A DNA stretch of 51,190 nt from Burkholderia paludis. Lineage in GTDB: Bacteria; Pseudomonadota; Gammaproteobacteria; Burkholderiales; Burkholderiaceae. The notes below the pieces were generated by a model, which searched no databases, had not been told where the DNA came from, and worked only from the letters and a program-made list of their open reading frames with translations. Positions 17,524 through 26,511 of the stretch are shown here, piece after piece (the stretch's first letter is position 1; every line of letters begins with the position of its first letter). The stretch is taken from NCBI RefSeq assembly GCF_000732615.1, contig NZ_JPGL01000073.1, positions 1-51,190 on the forward strand, given 5' to 3'. The position numbers were made by a program, and so were the translations under genes.

Positions 17524-19053
17524 ATGACAAGACTTGCCATTTCAGATTTTCTCCCCAGCGGGATTGCCGACACCGAGCGTACCGGCTGGCTGGCCTCTGA
17601 TGTGAACATGGATGAAATCCAACATGCCAGCGCATCGATTGCCGCATCAAATCACGCGGAAGGTTTGCTTTATGCAAGCCGTGCAGACACGCTGTTTCAC
17701 ATATCAAACGACAGCGCGCTGCGTGCGTTCCAGTTTGTGGCATCGGACCTGGGGCGTCGCGCGATCGTCTACCACCCGGTCGAAGAAAAGCGCAATGAAC
17801 TCAAAGCGCTCATAGCACAGGAATCCAACGCCAGGATCGTCTGCCTGGACCGGCTGGACGATTTTGCGAACGTGGTCGCCGCATGGCAATGCGACACAAT
17901 TGCCGCATACATCGACTGGGCCTTCTTCAGTCTCGAAACCGTCGAAAAACTGTCCCGCTCCGCCAGGATCGACACACTAATCGGTGGCTTCGAAGAGCAC
18001 CGACTTCCGGCCAGGCAACTCTATCAGCTGCTCAAACCGCTGGTACGCTCGTTTCGGCTCTATAGCGTTGAACGCTGGAATGTCATTCATTGGAATGAAA
18101 CGCAAACCGTCGATGTCAGCATCATCGTCCCTGCATACAACATTTCCGCCTACCTGCCGCAATGCCTCGATTCGCTAGGAGCGATTAGCGGCATCACTTC
18201 CGAGGTCCTGGTTGTTGACGACGGGTCTAAAGATGATACAGCTGCAATTGCAGCCGCTTACGCTGAAAAATACTCCAATATCCGTTTGATTTCCCAAGTC
18301 AATGGCGGATGTGCGGCCGCTCGTCAACGCGGACTCGACGAGGCACGTGGCACCTATATCGGGTTTGTCGACGGAGACGACTGGATTACGCCGGGCATGT
18401 TCGAGAAACTCGTCGGCGCAGCAATCGATACTGGCGCCGATGTATCTCTGTGTGGCTACGTCGAAGAATACAGCGCCAGCGGCACCAGCCACAACGTCGA
18501 GGAGCATTTCGGCTCGGCCAAACGGGCACTGTTCGACTGTTATCGCGTCGACCCTGACGAAGTCGTACTTCATGCACCGACGATCTGGCGCAAGATTTTC
18601 CGCAAAAATTTTCTGGATGTCCACGGAGTGCGATTTCACACGGACATCAAACGATTCGACGACCTGCTGTTCAATGCCGAGGTACTGTTTTGCCGTCCAC
18701 ATACTGTCGCCACCAGCGGTCATATGTACCACTACAGACTCGAGCGCCCGGGGCAAACCGTCGGATTCAAGGACGAAAGGCTGTTTGTCCATTTCGATAT
18801 ATTCAAGGCGCTACACGAGCGCGCATCCGCGCTAGGTACTCTTTCCGTGGAAAGACTCTTCAAACAAATACAGATCAGCACCCACTTCTGGGTCGACAGC
18901 CTGCTGGAAAATGATCTGAAAACCAAATATCGCGCCCAGGCAGCTCGCGATATTTTTTCGAATCTGCTTCTCCTCGAAAATGAGGACATTTACAAACTGG
19001 CCCGAGGCCTTTCTTCGGAAAAAGAAACTTTCGTCCGCTCTATTAATAAATAA
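17524..19053 (+). CDS. GT2 glycosyltransferase with unrecognised N-terminal domain
   Basis: 509 residues. The C-terminal part is a GT2 GT-A domain: SIIVPAYN at 199-206, VDDGS at 231-235 and DGDDW at 283-287. The first 190 or so residues form a separate alpha/beta-looking domain (for example RRAIVYHPVEEKRNEL, ARIVCLDRLDDFANV) that I do not recognise. The GT2 domain probably adds a sugar to a surface glycan; the N-terminal domain could be a degenerate glycosyltransferase or a docking domain. It lies 14 bases after the previous GT2 gene and is closed by a terminator at 19073. Composition is A/T-richer than the window average, suggesting transfer. Confidence 0.8.
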   Translation: MTRLAISDFLPSGIADTERTGWLASDVNMDEIQHASASIAASNHAEGLLYASRADTLFHISNDSALRAFQFVASDLGRRAIVYHPVEEKRNELKALIAQESNARIVCLDRLDDFANVVAAWQCDTIAAYIDWAFFSLETVEKLSRSARIDTLIGGFEEHRLPARQLYQLLKPLVRSFRLYSVERWNVIHWNETQTVDVSIIVPAYNISAYLPQCLDSLGAISGITSEVLVVDDGSKDDTAAIAAAYAEKYSNIRLISQVNGGCAAARQRGLDEARGTYIGFVDGDDWITPGMFEKLVGAAIDTGADVSLCGYVEEYSASGTSHNVEEHFGSAKRALFDCYRVDPDEVVLHAPTIWRKIFRKNFLDVHGVRFHTDIKRFDDLLFNAEVLFCRPHTVATSGHMYHYRLERPGQTVGFKDERLFVHFDIFKALHERASALGTLSVERLFKQIQISTHFWVDSLLENDLKTKYRAQAARDIFSNLLLLENEDIYKLARGLSSEKETFVRSINK

Positions 19054-19072
19054 GCGAGACGGCCAATGACGA

Positions 19073-19118
19073 TACAGGGCGCAAGCTTGTGCCCTGTAAC
19101 GTTTTGTATTGTTTTGTG
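19073..19118 (+). terminator. Intrinsic terminator after the two GT2 genes
   Basis: A 13-bp stem, tacagggcgcaag paired with cttgtgccctgta (19073-19098, one G-U pair), is followed by a T-rich tract at 19099-19118. It sits 19 bases after the GT2 stop and separates the sialyltransferase-like gene into its own unit. Confidence 0.7.
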
Positions 19119-19120
19119 TC

Positions 19121-19148
19121 TTGCACTAGCCGCCCGATCCCTTACAAT
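19121..19148 (+). promoter_or_regulatory. Candidate sigma70 promoter of the sialyltransferase-like gene
   Basis: TTGCAC (19121-19126), a 16-base spacer and TACAAT (19143-19148) match the consensus at 4/6 and 5/6. It lies directly after the terminator and 33 bases before the ATG at 19182, which is preceded by the ribosome site GAGGGCG. Confidence 0.6.
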
Positions 19149-19181
19149 AGAATAAAAATTCATGAATGAAGAGGGCGTAGC

Positions 19182-20402
19182 ATGCAACAACCGCACAAGC
19201 CGCGGATCGGGCAATATTTCAAAAGTGCAATCGCATCGCTTGTGCGTCGCCAGCATCATTCCTCGATACTTCGTGATGAAGTAGCCTCGCTGAAACAGCA
19301 ATTAATCGAATACCAGGGCCAAGTAACCGAATCATTGAAGGCTCAATCCATCGGCCTTGATACACTCGGCGGCAAGCTCACGAATTCAATCGAAAACTTC
19401 CGCCCCAAGCGGCTTTTTATTTCAACCGGTTTCTTTTCAACTGCCATTGCCGCGACGATTGCACTGCAAGGCGATGCCTGCTATGACGACTACCTCCTCG
19501 TCCCAATCGATCGCCAATCAGAAAGCGACAATATTCAATGGGCATATCAGGCGAACGATTCCTGGATCGACGTCAAATGCATACCCCACTCGGAATATTA
19601 CAATCACAACAATGATTCAAAACTGCCATTCTCGGAAATAGAATTCGATTCGATATTTTCGCCGTTCATCGAAATGACCGGGTTCATAGAAGAGAATTTC
19701 CACGCAAAAAAACACCACTACTTCGAAGAGGGAATCACAAGCTACCTTCAAGTTTTGCGGGAAACTAAAAATCTCCAAGACACCTTATTTTACGCACTGT
19801 CTCCGTCCCTACTGAGAAACTCATCGGTAATTACGCCCCCCGTCTCCGGAGCGATATTTCGAGAGATATTCATTCGAAATAATGCATCGTACCGCGTCCC
19901 GATATTCGAAAATCCGCGAAACATTCTGATCCTTGCCACTGGCGCACCGCCGGATCATACGGGAGATCCGCTCGCAGCCCTGTCGGCCTACGTGCCGATC
20001 GCTCAGGCGATGATCAATGCCGGCGTTGACGTTTGGTTGCACCCCCATCCCCGGGTATCTCTCGGAGATACTTTCGGGACATCGGAATTGGCACGCGCAG
20101 GTGTGCGACTGATCGAAACCGATGCACCTCTGGTCGAATCGGTCATCGTAAATAATCGGGAAAAAATATCGGCAATCGTGTCGATTTACTCGAGTCTGAC
20201 CGTGCACGCTCTCACGTTGTTCGGCATTCCCGCCTTCTCCGTGCACGCCGCCCCTCCGGACGAGAAACAGGCATGGTGGAAAGCGATTCAAGATGCCGCG
20301 ATACCCGATGCAGAATGCCTTCTGCATGCATCGTCGGATGAGTTGCTACACATCGCAAACTCGTTTCACAATCAAAACATCGGTTGGGCGCCGACCCTTT
20401 GA
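19182..20402 (+). CDS. Sialyltransferase/polysialyltransferase-like GT-B protein
   Basis: 406 residues. Residues 25-60 look like a short coiled coil. The rest carries the three marks of bacterial GT-B sialyltransferases (GT38/GT52 type): the D/E-D/E-G motif as EEG at 182-184 (in HYFEEGITSY), the HP motif as HPHP at 287-290, and an SS motif at 337-338 (in SIYSSLTVHAL). In that family these bind the acceptor or act as base and bind the CMP-sugar donor. There is no signal peptide, so it is probably cytoplasmic. No neu or other CMP-sialic acid genes are in the window; the donor could be another CMP-ulosonate or be made elsewhere. It has its own promoter, is A/T-rich (one line, 19561-19620, counts 42% GC), and converges with wbiI. 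Confidence 0.7.
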   Translation: MQQPHKPRIGQYFKSAIASLVRRQHHSSILRDEVASLKQQLIEYQGQVTESLKAQSIGLDTLGGKLTNSIENFRPKRLFISTGFFSTAIAATIALQGDACYDDYLLVPIDRQSESDNIQWAYQANDSWIDVKCIPHSEYYNHNNDSKLPFSEIEFDSIFSPFIEMTGFIEENFHAKKHHYFEEGITSYLQVLRETKNLQDTLFYALSPSLLRNSSVITPPVSGAIFREIFIRNNASYRVPIFENPRNILILATGAPPDHTGDPLAALSAYVPIAQAMINAGVDVWLHPHPRVSLGDTFGTSELARAGVRLIETDAPLVESVIVNNREKISAIVSIYSSLTVHALTLFGIPAFSVHAAPPDEKQAWWKAIQDAAIPDAECLLHASSDELLHIANSFHNQNIGWAPTL

Positions 20403-20439
20403 AGATACGGCGGGTTGCCCATAAAACGATGGAATGCAA

Positions 20440-22317
20440 TTACGCAGCGGGCCGACTCACCGCCTGCAACGGCGGCACATTGACCGGCTGATACTCCGCC
20501 ACCCATTGCCGAAGATCGCGCCGTACTTCCTCGTCGCTCAATACGCGATATTGCATCAGCCAGGGCAACAGCTCGTCAGGTAGCCCTTCACGCACCTCGC
20601 GAGCTGCCGCGATCCGAAGTTTCGGGTGCGGCGTACGCGTCGTCGTTTCATCGCACGCGAGCAGCTCTTCATAAAGCTTCTCGCCGGGGCGCAATCCCGT
20701 GAACTCGATACGAATCTGATCTTCGGTGAAGCCATATAAACGAATCAGATCTCGCGCAAGGTCGACAATACGAACCGGATCGCCCATATCGAGAATGAAT
20801 ATCTCGCCGCCGAGCCCCATGCTGGAAGCCTGCAACACGAGCTGTGCAGCTTCCGGAATCGTCATGAAAAAGCGCGTGATCTCCGGGTGGGTAACCGTAA
20901 CGGGTCCGCCCTTCGAGATCTGCTGCTGGAATTTCGGGATCACGCTACCGGCACTGCCGAGCACGTTGCCGAAACGCACAGTCTCGAACTGCGTGCGCTC
21001 GCTCGTCTGCTGAAGCGACTGGCAAACCATTTCGGCAAGTCGCTTGCTCGCGCCCATTACGTTGGTCGGGTTGACCGCCTTGTCTGTCGAAATCAGCACA
21101 AAATGCTTGACCCCATAGCGTATTGCCGTGCGCGCCACCCGGTACGTGCCGAGCACATTGTTGCGCACGGCCTGCCATGCATTGTGCTCTTCCATCAGAG
21201 GCACATGCTTGTATGCCGCGGCGTGAAACACGATGTGAGGCGTATAGCGCGAGAATACTTGATCCAACAGAAGCGAATCTTTCACATCACCGACGATCGA
21301 TATGACAGGTAGCCCTGGCCAGTGCTCGCGCAGTTCCTCCGTCAAGCGATACATCGCATATTCAGACAGATCGAATGCGACAAGCTGCGCTGGCGCGAAA
21401 CGAACAATTTGCCGGCACAACTCCGATCCAATCGAACCGCCGGCCCCCGTGACCATCACAACACGATCCCGCAACAGCGCTTCGACATGTGGCGTGTCGA
21501 TCCGGATGGGATCCCGCCCCAGCAAGTCCTCGAGATCGATGTGGCGCACACGCGAAAGAAACCCCTGCCCCTGCGTGACAGGGGTGAGAGCGGGCAACAC
21601 CATGGCCTTCACGCCCGCCCGGACACACAGGGTGGCAATGCGACGATGCGTTTCGATCGACGCTGACGGCATTGCGATGATCACATTCTCGACCTTCATC
21701 GCCATGGCGATTGCCGACATGTCCGCGACCGTTCCAAGGACCTTGTAACCGTAGATTTCACGCCCGCTCTTGACGGGGTCGTCATCCAGCAACCCGACCA
21801 GTCGCCACTCCGGCGACCGCTTCAGTTCACGTGCGAGACTTGCTCCGGCATTTCCTGCGCCGAGCAACAAAACCGGCTTTCCCTGCGCGACGAGGCCGCC
21901 GTACTGGTAGAACTCCTTCGCCGTGCGGTAAGCCGCACGTGCGCCGCCCATCATCAGAAACAGAAACAACGGGAACAGAAACAGAACCGAGCGCGGAATA
22001 ACGGGAGCCGGTTGAAGCAACACGGCTCCGGCCATGATAAGAACCACAGCCGCACCGAGGGCTTTCGCGATGCGAACCAGATCCGGCAGGCTCGCGAACA
22101 CCCACATGCCGCGATACAGCCCCCCGAGCCTGAAAATGATTGCGTGCAACGGCAACACCCACGCAAGCGCGTGGATCGCACCCTGCAGAAAATCGGGCGG
22201 CACGCTGCCGTTGAAGCGCACCATGTAAGCACCCAGCCACGCCGCGGCAACCGCGCTGAGGTCGAAGACAAACGCGCACAGCGATAGCCATGAGGCCTTG
22301 ATTCGAATCATCGACAT
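20440..22317 (-). CDS. wbiI: Membrane-bound UDP-HexNAc 4,6-dehydratase (WbiI/WbpM type)
   Basis: 625 residues. About four N-terminal membrane segments are followed by a first Rossmann domain (LLLGAGNAGASLAREL) and a second, catalytic SDR domain (VTGAGGSIGSELCRQI, then LISTDKAVNPTNVMGASKR). The ST-D-K...GASKR arrangement, with Met where many SDRs have Tyr, is the WbpM/CapD pattern. The expected reaction is UDP-GlcNAc to UDP-4-keto-6-deoxy-GlcNAc, which WbiG could reduce to UDP-QuiNAc. It is the last gene of the minus-strand O-antigen locus, 96 bases after the GT2 gene, and converges with the sialyltransferase-like gene (37-base gap). Confidence 0.88.
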   Translation of the reverse strand: MSMIRIKASWLSLCAFVFDLSAVAAAWLGAYMVRFNGSVPPDFLQGAIHALAWVLPLHAIIFRLGGLYRGMWVFASLPDLVRIAKALGAAVVLIMAGAVLLQPAPVIPRSVLFLFPLFLFLMMGGARAAYRTAKEFYQYGGLVAQGKPVLLLGAGNAGASLARELKRSPEWRLVGLLDDDPVKSGREIYGYKVLGTVADMSAIAMAMKVENVIIAMPSASIETHRRIATLCVRAGVKAMVLPALTPVTQGQGFLSRVRHIDLEDLLGRDPIRIDTPHVEALLRDRVVMVTGAGGSIGSELCRQIVRFAPAQLVAFDLSEYAMYRLTEELREHWPGLPVISIVGDVKDSLLLDQVFSRYTPHIVFHAAAYKHVPLMEEHNAWQAVRNNVLGTYRVARTAIRYGVKHFVLISTDKAVNPTNVMGASKRLAEMVCQSLQQTSERTQFETVRFGNVLGSAGSVIPKFQQQISKGGPVTVTHPEITRFFMTIPEAAQLVLQASSMGLGGEIFILDMGDPVRIVDLARDLIRLYGFTEDQIRIEFTGLRPGEKLYEELLACDETTTRTPHPKLRIAAAREVREGLPDELLPWLMQYRVLSDEEVRRDLRQWVAEYQPVNVPPLQAVSRPAA

Positions 22318-22413
22318 CTCGTCACTTGAGCCATTTCAGAGGCCATCCGGATCCACAGGCACTGCTCGACTCGAAATCGAGACGACGCTGCCAAGCCGCA
22401 ATATGCAGCACTT

Positions 22414-23271
22414 TCAAATTCTGACCTTCCAGCTGTCGCGCCACGCTTTCAACCAGCGGCGCAGCGAACTGATGCGCCCGTCCTTTACCGCGACAAATCC
22501 GTGCATCGCGAGCGGCTTGACCAGGCGCCATTTCGGGGCCGTGCCGTAATGGCGAAACACCGCGAGCTGGTTGCGCAGGTTGTAATAATGCTTCACACCA
22601 TACGGCCCGCTGCGCAACCGGCCGCCGGCAGGCCGCCGATGATCGATTACCGCCCCGGGTGCAAGCCAGATCGACCAACCTGCCCGGCCAAGACGCAGCG
22701 AATACTCGGTATCGTCATAGGCAAGAAAGAACGATGCGTTCGGCAAACCGACAGCCCTCACTGCCGCTGCGCTGACGAGAAAACCGACGAACGATCCGCA
22801 GTCAATGCGTACTGGCGATTCACGATACTCGGCTTCATCAACAACGGGCTCCTTCAGCGTGGCTGGGTCAAACCGGCGCCGATGCATCAGCGCAACCCGG
22901 CCGAACTCAAGAACCGTCGAACAGATCGCGCCCACCTTTTCGTGAGCAAGCTGTCCCAACGGTCCGAGCAGTTGCTCGACCAACGATGGTGTTGCGATCG
23001 CATCGTCGTCGAGCAACAGAATCCAGTCCGCGCCCAACTCCAGCGCGCGGTGCACGCCGGCCGCGAAACCGCCTGCGCCGCCAAGGTTCTCGTCGAGCCT
23101 GAGCACGTGGATCCCCTGAGCCTGCTTCAGCACGTCGACCGTTTCTTCGCCGCTGGCATTATCCACCACAATCAGCGCGTCAATCATCCGCGTCTGCCCG
23201 CGCAGCGCATCGATCGCATCAATCAATAGCGCAGGCCGATTGTGGGTGACGACAACAGCGGCAATTCTCAT
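22414..23271 (-). CDS. GT2 glycosyltransferase, galactofuranosyltransferase-like
   Basis: 285-residue GT2 protein with VDNAS at residues 36-40, NLGGAGGF at 62-69 and DDD at 88-90. NLGGAGGF followed by LDDDA is shared with GlfT-type galactofuranosyltransferases and some rhamnosyltransferases. It overlaps the glf stop by 4 bases (ATGA), so it is translated together with UDP-galactopyranose mutase, which makes UDP-Galf the likely donor. In the Klebsiella O2a locus a GT2 gene (wbbN) likewise follows glf. It could add the first Galf residue to the adaptor before polymerisation. Donor and linkage are inferred. Confidence 0.75.
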   Translation of the reverse strand: MRIAAVVVTHNRPALLIDAIDALRGQTRMIDALIVVDNASGEETVDVLKQAQGIHVLRLDENLGGAGGFAAGVHRALELGADWILLLDDDAIATPSLVEQLLGPLGQLAHEKVGAICSTVLEFGRVALMHRRRFDPATLKEPVVDEAEYRESPVRIDCGSFVGFLVSAAAVRAVGLPNASFFLAYDDTEYSLRLGRAGWSIWLAPGAVIDHRRPAGGRLRSGPYGVKHYYNLRNQLAVFRHYGTAPKWRLVKPLAMHGFVAVKDGRISSLRRWLKAWRDSWKVRI

Positions 23272-24419
23272 TGCAACGGATCAACGAAGAACTGCGGCAC
23301 GCTCGAACCGGCCGCACGCGCAGCGAGGAACCCGTCGGCAGCGTCCAGGGCTTCCTGGATCGTCACGTGCATATCGAGATAGCGATACGTACCAAGACGG
23401 CCGACGAAGCTCACGTTACGCTCGTTCCTGGCCAGCCCCACGTAATGGGCCAGCATCGTCTTTTCCTTTGCAAGACGAATCGGATAGTACGGGACGTCGT
23501 CCGCGCCGCAATAGCGGCTGTGCTCCTTGAAGATCAGCGTCCGCTCGTGGGTCTCCCAAGGGGCGAAATGCTTGTGTTCGGAAATGCGCGTCCACGGCAC
23601 ATCGACATCGCAATAGTTGATCACCGCATTGCCCTGATAGTCGCCGTCGTGACGTGATGCTTCGAAGTCCAGCGTTCGATACCCGAGACGTCCGTCCTGG
23701 AAACCGAACCAGCCGTCAACCGGACCGCTATAAAAGACGTGATCGTAACCACCCGCTTCCTTGCGGTCGAACCGCTGGTTCAGGTGAACCTTGATGTTCG
23801 GATGGTCGACGAGCTTTTCGACAATATAGGTATAGCCATTCTTCGGCATACCCTGATATTTGCTGTTGTAGTAATTATCGTCATAATTGAAACGCACCGG
23901 CAGACGTTTCAGGATGCTGGCTTGCAATTCGGTCGGATGCATGCCCCACTGCTTGGTCGTGTAGCCGAGGAAAAATGCCTCGTAGAGGTCACGACCGACA
24001 AAGCGCAGTGCCTGCTCCTCGAAATTCTTCGGATCGACGATCGATTTGTCGCCGATAGATTCAAGGAACGCCTTCGCCTCGTTCGGCGACATGGCCTTGC
24101 CGAAAAACTGATTGATCGTCAGAAGATTGATCGGCAACGTGAACACACGCCCCTTCACAACCGCCTTGACGCGATTGACAAACGGCATGAACTCATCAAA
24201 TTCGTTGACGAATTTCCACACGTGCTCCTGGCTCGTATGAAAAATATGCGGTCCGTAAGTGTGAACCATCACGCCGGTTTCCGGATCGCGATCGGAGTGG
24301 CAATTGCCAGCGAGATGCGAGCGGCTATCGAATACATCGACCTGATAACCGGCACGTGCCAGTTTGTACGCGATAACTGCTCCAGTAAAACCGGCACCTA
24401 CAATTCCAACTTTTTGCAC
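23268..24419 (-). CDS. glf: UDP-galactopyranose mutase
   Basis: FAD flavoenzyme converting UDP-Galp to UDP-Galf in the cytoplasm. The product begins with QKVGIVGAGFTGAVIA after the initiator, and the FAD-binding GxGxxG is intact. Other family segments are GPHIFHTS, FTLPINLLTINQFFGK and GYTTKQWG. The GTG at 24419 is preferred: it has AGAGGG about 6 bases upstream and places the Rossmann motif at the start (383 residues). An ATG at 24449 would add ten residues. It lies between the DUF4422/GT8 gene and a GlfT-like GT2. A glf gene implies galactofuranose in the O-antigen of this strain. Confidence 0.95.
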   Translation of the reverse strand: MQKVGIVGAGFTGAVIAYKLARAGYQVDVFDSRSHLAGNCHSDRDPETGVMVHTYGPHIFHTSQEHVWKFVNEFDEFMPFVNRVKAVVKGRVFTLPINLLTINQFFGKAMSPNEAKAFLESIGDKSIVDPKNFEEQALRFVGRDLYEAFFLGYTTKQWGMHPTELQASILKRLPVRFNYDDNYYNSKYQGMPKNGYTYIVEKLVDHPNIKVHLNQRFDRKEAGGYDHVFYSGPVDGWFGFQDGRLGYRTLDFEASRHDGDYQGNAVINYCDVDVPWTRISEHKHFAPWETHERTLIFKEHSRYCGADDVPYYPIRLAKEKTMLAHYVGLARNERNVSFVGRLGTYRYLDMHVTIQEALDAADGFLAARAAGSSVPQFFVDPLQ

Positions 24420-24609
24420 TTCGAACCCTCTATTCAATGAATTATGCATTCACAACAATTCATATGTCATGACCCGCGATGACGCCCGGTGAATTCGCCT
24501 GCATTGTCCGTCCAACTCGCCAACCGAGACTGAGAACAATGTAACGAAAGATGACCCCTCGAACCATGGACTAGGCATCTATCTTTCACGATATGGGATC
24601 GCACGCGGC

Positions 24610-26463
24610 TCACATCATCAAGTCGCGCACCCAGAAAAGTTGGCGCTGAAGCCGATTCGGCAGGCGTCGCCAGAGCGCGCGCGCGCCGCGGTACATCGGC
24701 CCACGGCGCAACCCGGCATCCAGCGTCGGCGCGGAAAGCGGGCGACGCTCGATGACAGCCTCGTACCAGAATGTCTTGCGCAGGTAGTACCAGTAAAAAT
24801 GAGCAAGCGGCGCAGCCGCGTTATTCCACGGTTTCGCCTCGAATCCTGCGTAGTGGACCATTTTCGGTGCGGAAAAAACCTCCCGCACCTTGGTCGCCAG
24901 ATTGCTTGTCAAGCCGGAGATCACGTCCATCGACACATTGACGACGTTCCAGCCAAGGTCGAGGAACTTCACCTGCCCGACCAGATGGCGATTCAGCACA
25001 TCCTGATCGAGAAACCAGTAACGCTTCGAAATAAGATCCTGATATGCCTTGTCACGGATATTCATTTCACGGAAGCGTTGCAGGTCGATGACGATCAAGC
25101 CGGCCTGGAAATAGTCATCTCCGTGATCGCCCATCCCGAGCCAATTGCGCAAATAATCGCCGGCGCGCGCACCGCCCGCTTCCTTCATGGCCGGCACGCC
25201 CGTCGCAGCGAAGCTTCGCATAATGACGTCGGGCACCGCCGCCGCAGCGTTGCCCTCCATGTCCATGTCGTACAGCGTCGACAAGTCATCGAGGACGATG
25301 GTATCGGCGTCGACGTAGACAACGCGATCGTGATTCGCCAGCAGCTCACCGAGGCTGAGCCGATAGAATGTCGCAGCGGAAAAATGCGCGTGAACCGGAA
25401 TGTCGGAGAACAACTCGACACATGCCACGAAAGTCAGGCGCCCCGGCCCACTATCCCGGAACTGCCGCTGAAGCAATCCGCGCTGCTCCGCCGGAATGCC
25501 GCCGTCGAGCACGATCAGGTCGAGTTGCTTGCCGACCGCCAGATTGTCCTGAACCGATGCCATGAAAGCCGCCAGGTGCGGAACGAAGTTCCCGTCCGAT
25601 GCCGTGACGATGCTGACGACTTCGCCTTCGAGCAAGTTCGGCGCGCGATATGGCGGTTTCTGATCCTTCACGAATACGCGCTCGAGTTCGACATAGGTTT
25701 CGGCCGAAGCGAACTTGCGATGTGCGAATACGTTGAAGAGTCGTTCCGACATATAGCCGAACACGCGTCGGGCCGCGACGGAGTAATTGGTCAGATCGAG
25801 CCGGCGCTCCACTTCGAACAGGATTGCGAAGAGCCATGTGCAATACTCGTCGAACACATCACGACGCAACACGAAGATGTTCGTGAAATAGCCATCGTGC
25901 CCCCGCATCACTTCATCGTATTGTTTGACATCGGACGGATACAACGCCCCGATCACATCGCGCAGCACATCGAGATCCTTCCCGAAGTGATGATCCGCGC
26001 TCACATAATGGCTGTGCAGGCTCCGGCTGCCGGCATTGCGTACGCTCCATTTCTCGGGCAACACGGCAAGCAGGCCGGGTTTCGATTCGACGACTGCGGT
26101 AACGGCTTCTTCCGTGAGTCCGAGCGCGTGGATCGTCGCATCGTCGAGTACGTCGTAGTTCACGCAACCGTGCGCGTCAGTCGTATGGTGCGCGCCGGTG
26201 AAATCGAGCAGGCGGCGATAATGCATCAGCCCGATCCACTTTGCATCGGTGTCGTTCTTCCAGGCCCAGTAAAGAGCCGTGAGTTCGCAAAATGTCTTGT
26301 TCTTCGCGGAGATGTGATCGCCGGTATCGTCGCGCAGCGTGCCGAGATCAACTGACGCCTGCTCTGCTCCGACCTGGATCGGCAGGAAGCAGCCGTCAGT
26401 AAAGCTCGGGCCGGGCTTGTGGTGGCATACATAAATATGCACGGGGCTTGTGGTATCAGACAT
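24610..26463 (-). CDS. WbbM-like bifunctional galactan polymerase (DUF4422-GT8 fusion)
   Basis: 617 residues in two catalytic domains. Residues 1-260 or so are DUF4422 (HIYVCHHKPG, then ELTALYWAWKN at 60-70, GLMHYRR at 78-84 and GHDGYFTNIF at 188-197). Residues 283-550 or so are GT8 (IVTASDGNFVPH, the DAD metal motif at 385-387, DQD at 486-488 and HYAGFEAKPW at 537-546). The C-terminus is basic and hydrophobic, suiting membrane attachment. In Klebsiella WbbM (about 636 residues) the same fusion polymerises D-galactan I: the DUF4422 domain adds Galf and the GT8 domain adds Galp. The neighbours glf, wzm and wzt match that pathway. Domain identity is clear; the product structure is inferred. Confidence 0.85.
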   Translation of the reverse strand: MSDTTSPVHIYVCHHKPGPSFTDGCFLPIQVGAEQASVDLGTLRDDTGDHISAKNKTFCELTALYWAWKNDTDAKWIGLMHYRRLLDFTGAHHTTDAHGCVNYDVLDDATIHALGLTEEAVTAVVESKPGLLAVLPEKWSVRNAGSRSLHSHYVSADHHFGKDLDVLRDVIGALYPSDVKQYDEVMRGHDGYFTNIFVLRRDVFDEYCTWLFAILFEVERRLDLTNYSVAARRVFGYMSERLFNVFAHRKFASAETYVELERVFVKDQKPPYRAPNLLEGEVVSIVTASDGNFVPHLAAFMASVQDNLAVGKQLDLIVLDGGIPAEQRGLLQRQFRDSGPGRLTFVACVELFSDIPVHAHFSAATFYRLSLGELLANHDRVVYVDADTIVLDDLSTLYDMDMEGNAAAAVPDVIMRSFAATGVPAMKEAGGARAGDYLRNWLGMGDHGDDYFQAGLIVIDLQRFREMNIRDKAYQDLISKRYWFLDQDVLNRHLVGQVKFLDLGWNVVNVSMDVISGLTSNLATKVREVFSAPKMVHYAGFEAKPWNNAAAPLAHFYWYYLRKTFWYEAVIERRPLSAPTLDAGLRRGPMYRGARALWRRLPNRLQRQLFWVRDLMM

Positions 26464-26511
26464 ATCGATTACATACGAAAATTGGAACGCTTACGGGCAC
26501 CTGGATTCAGC

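Noticed and set aside
10690..20402. The rightward cluster as a Wzx/Wzy O-antigen locus
   Set aside because: No Wzy-like polytopic protein or chain-length regulator is present, and the first five genes match the protein O-glycosylation set better.
24546..24591. Inverted repeat gaaagat...atctttc between glf and the DUF4422-GT8 gene
   Set aside because: The arms are only about 7 bases and about 30 bases apart, with no T-run; chance is likely.
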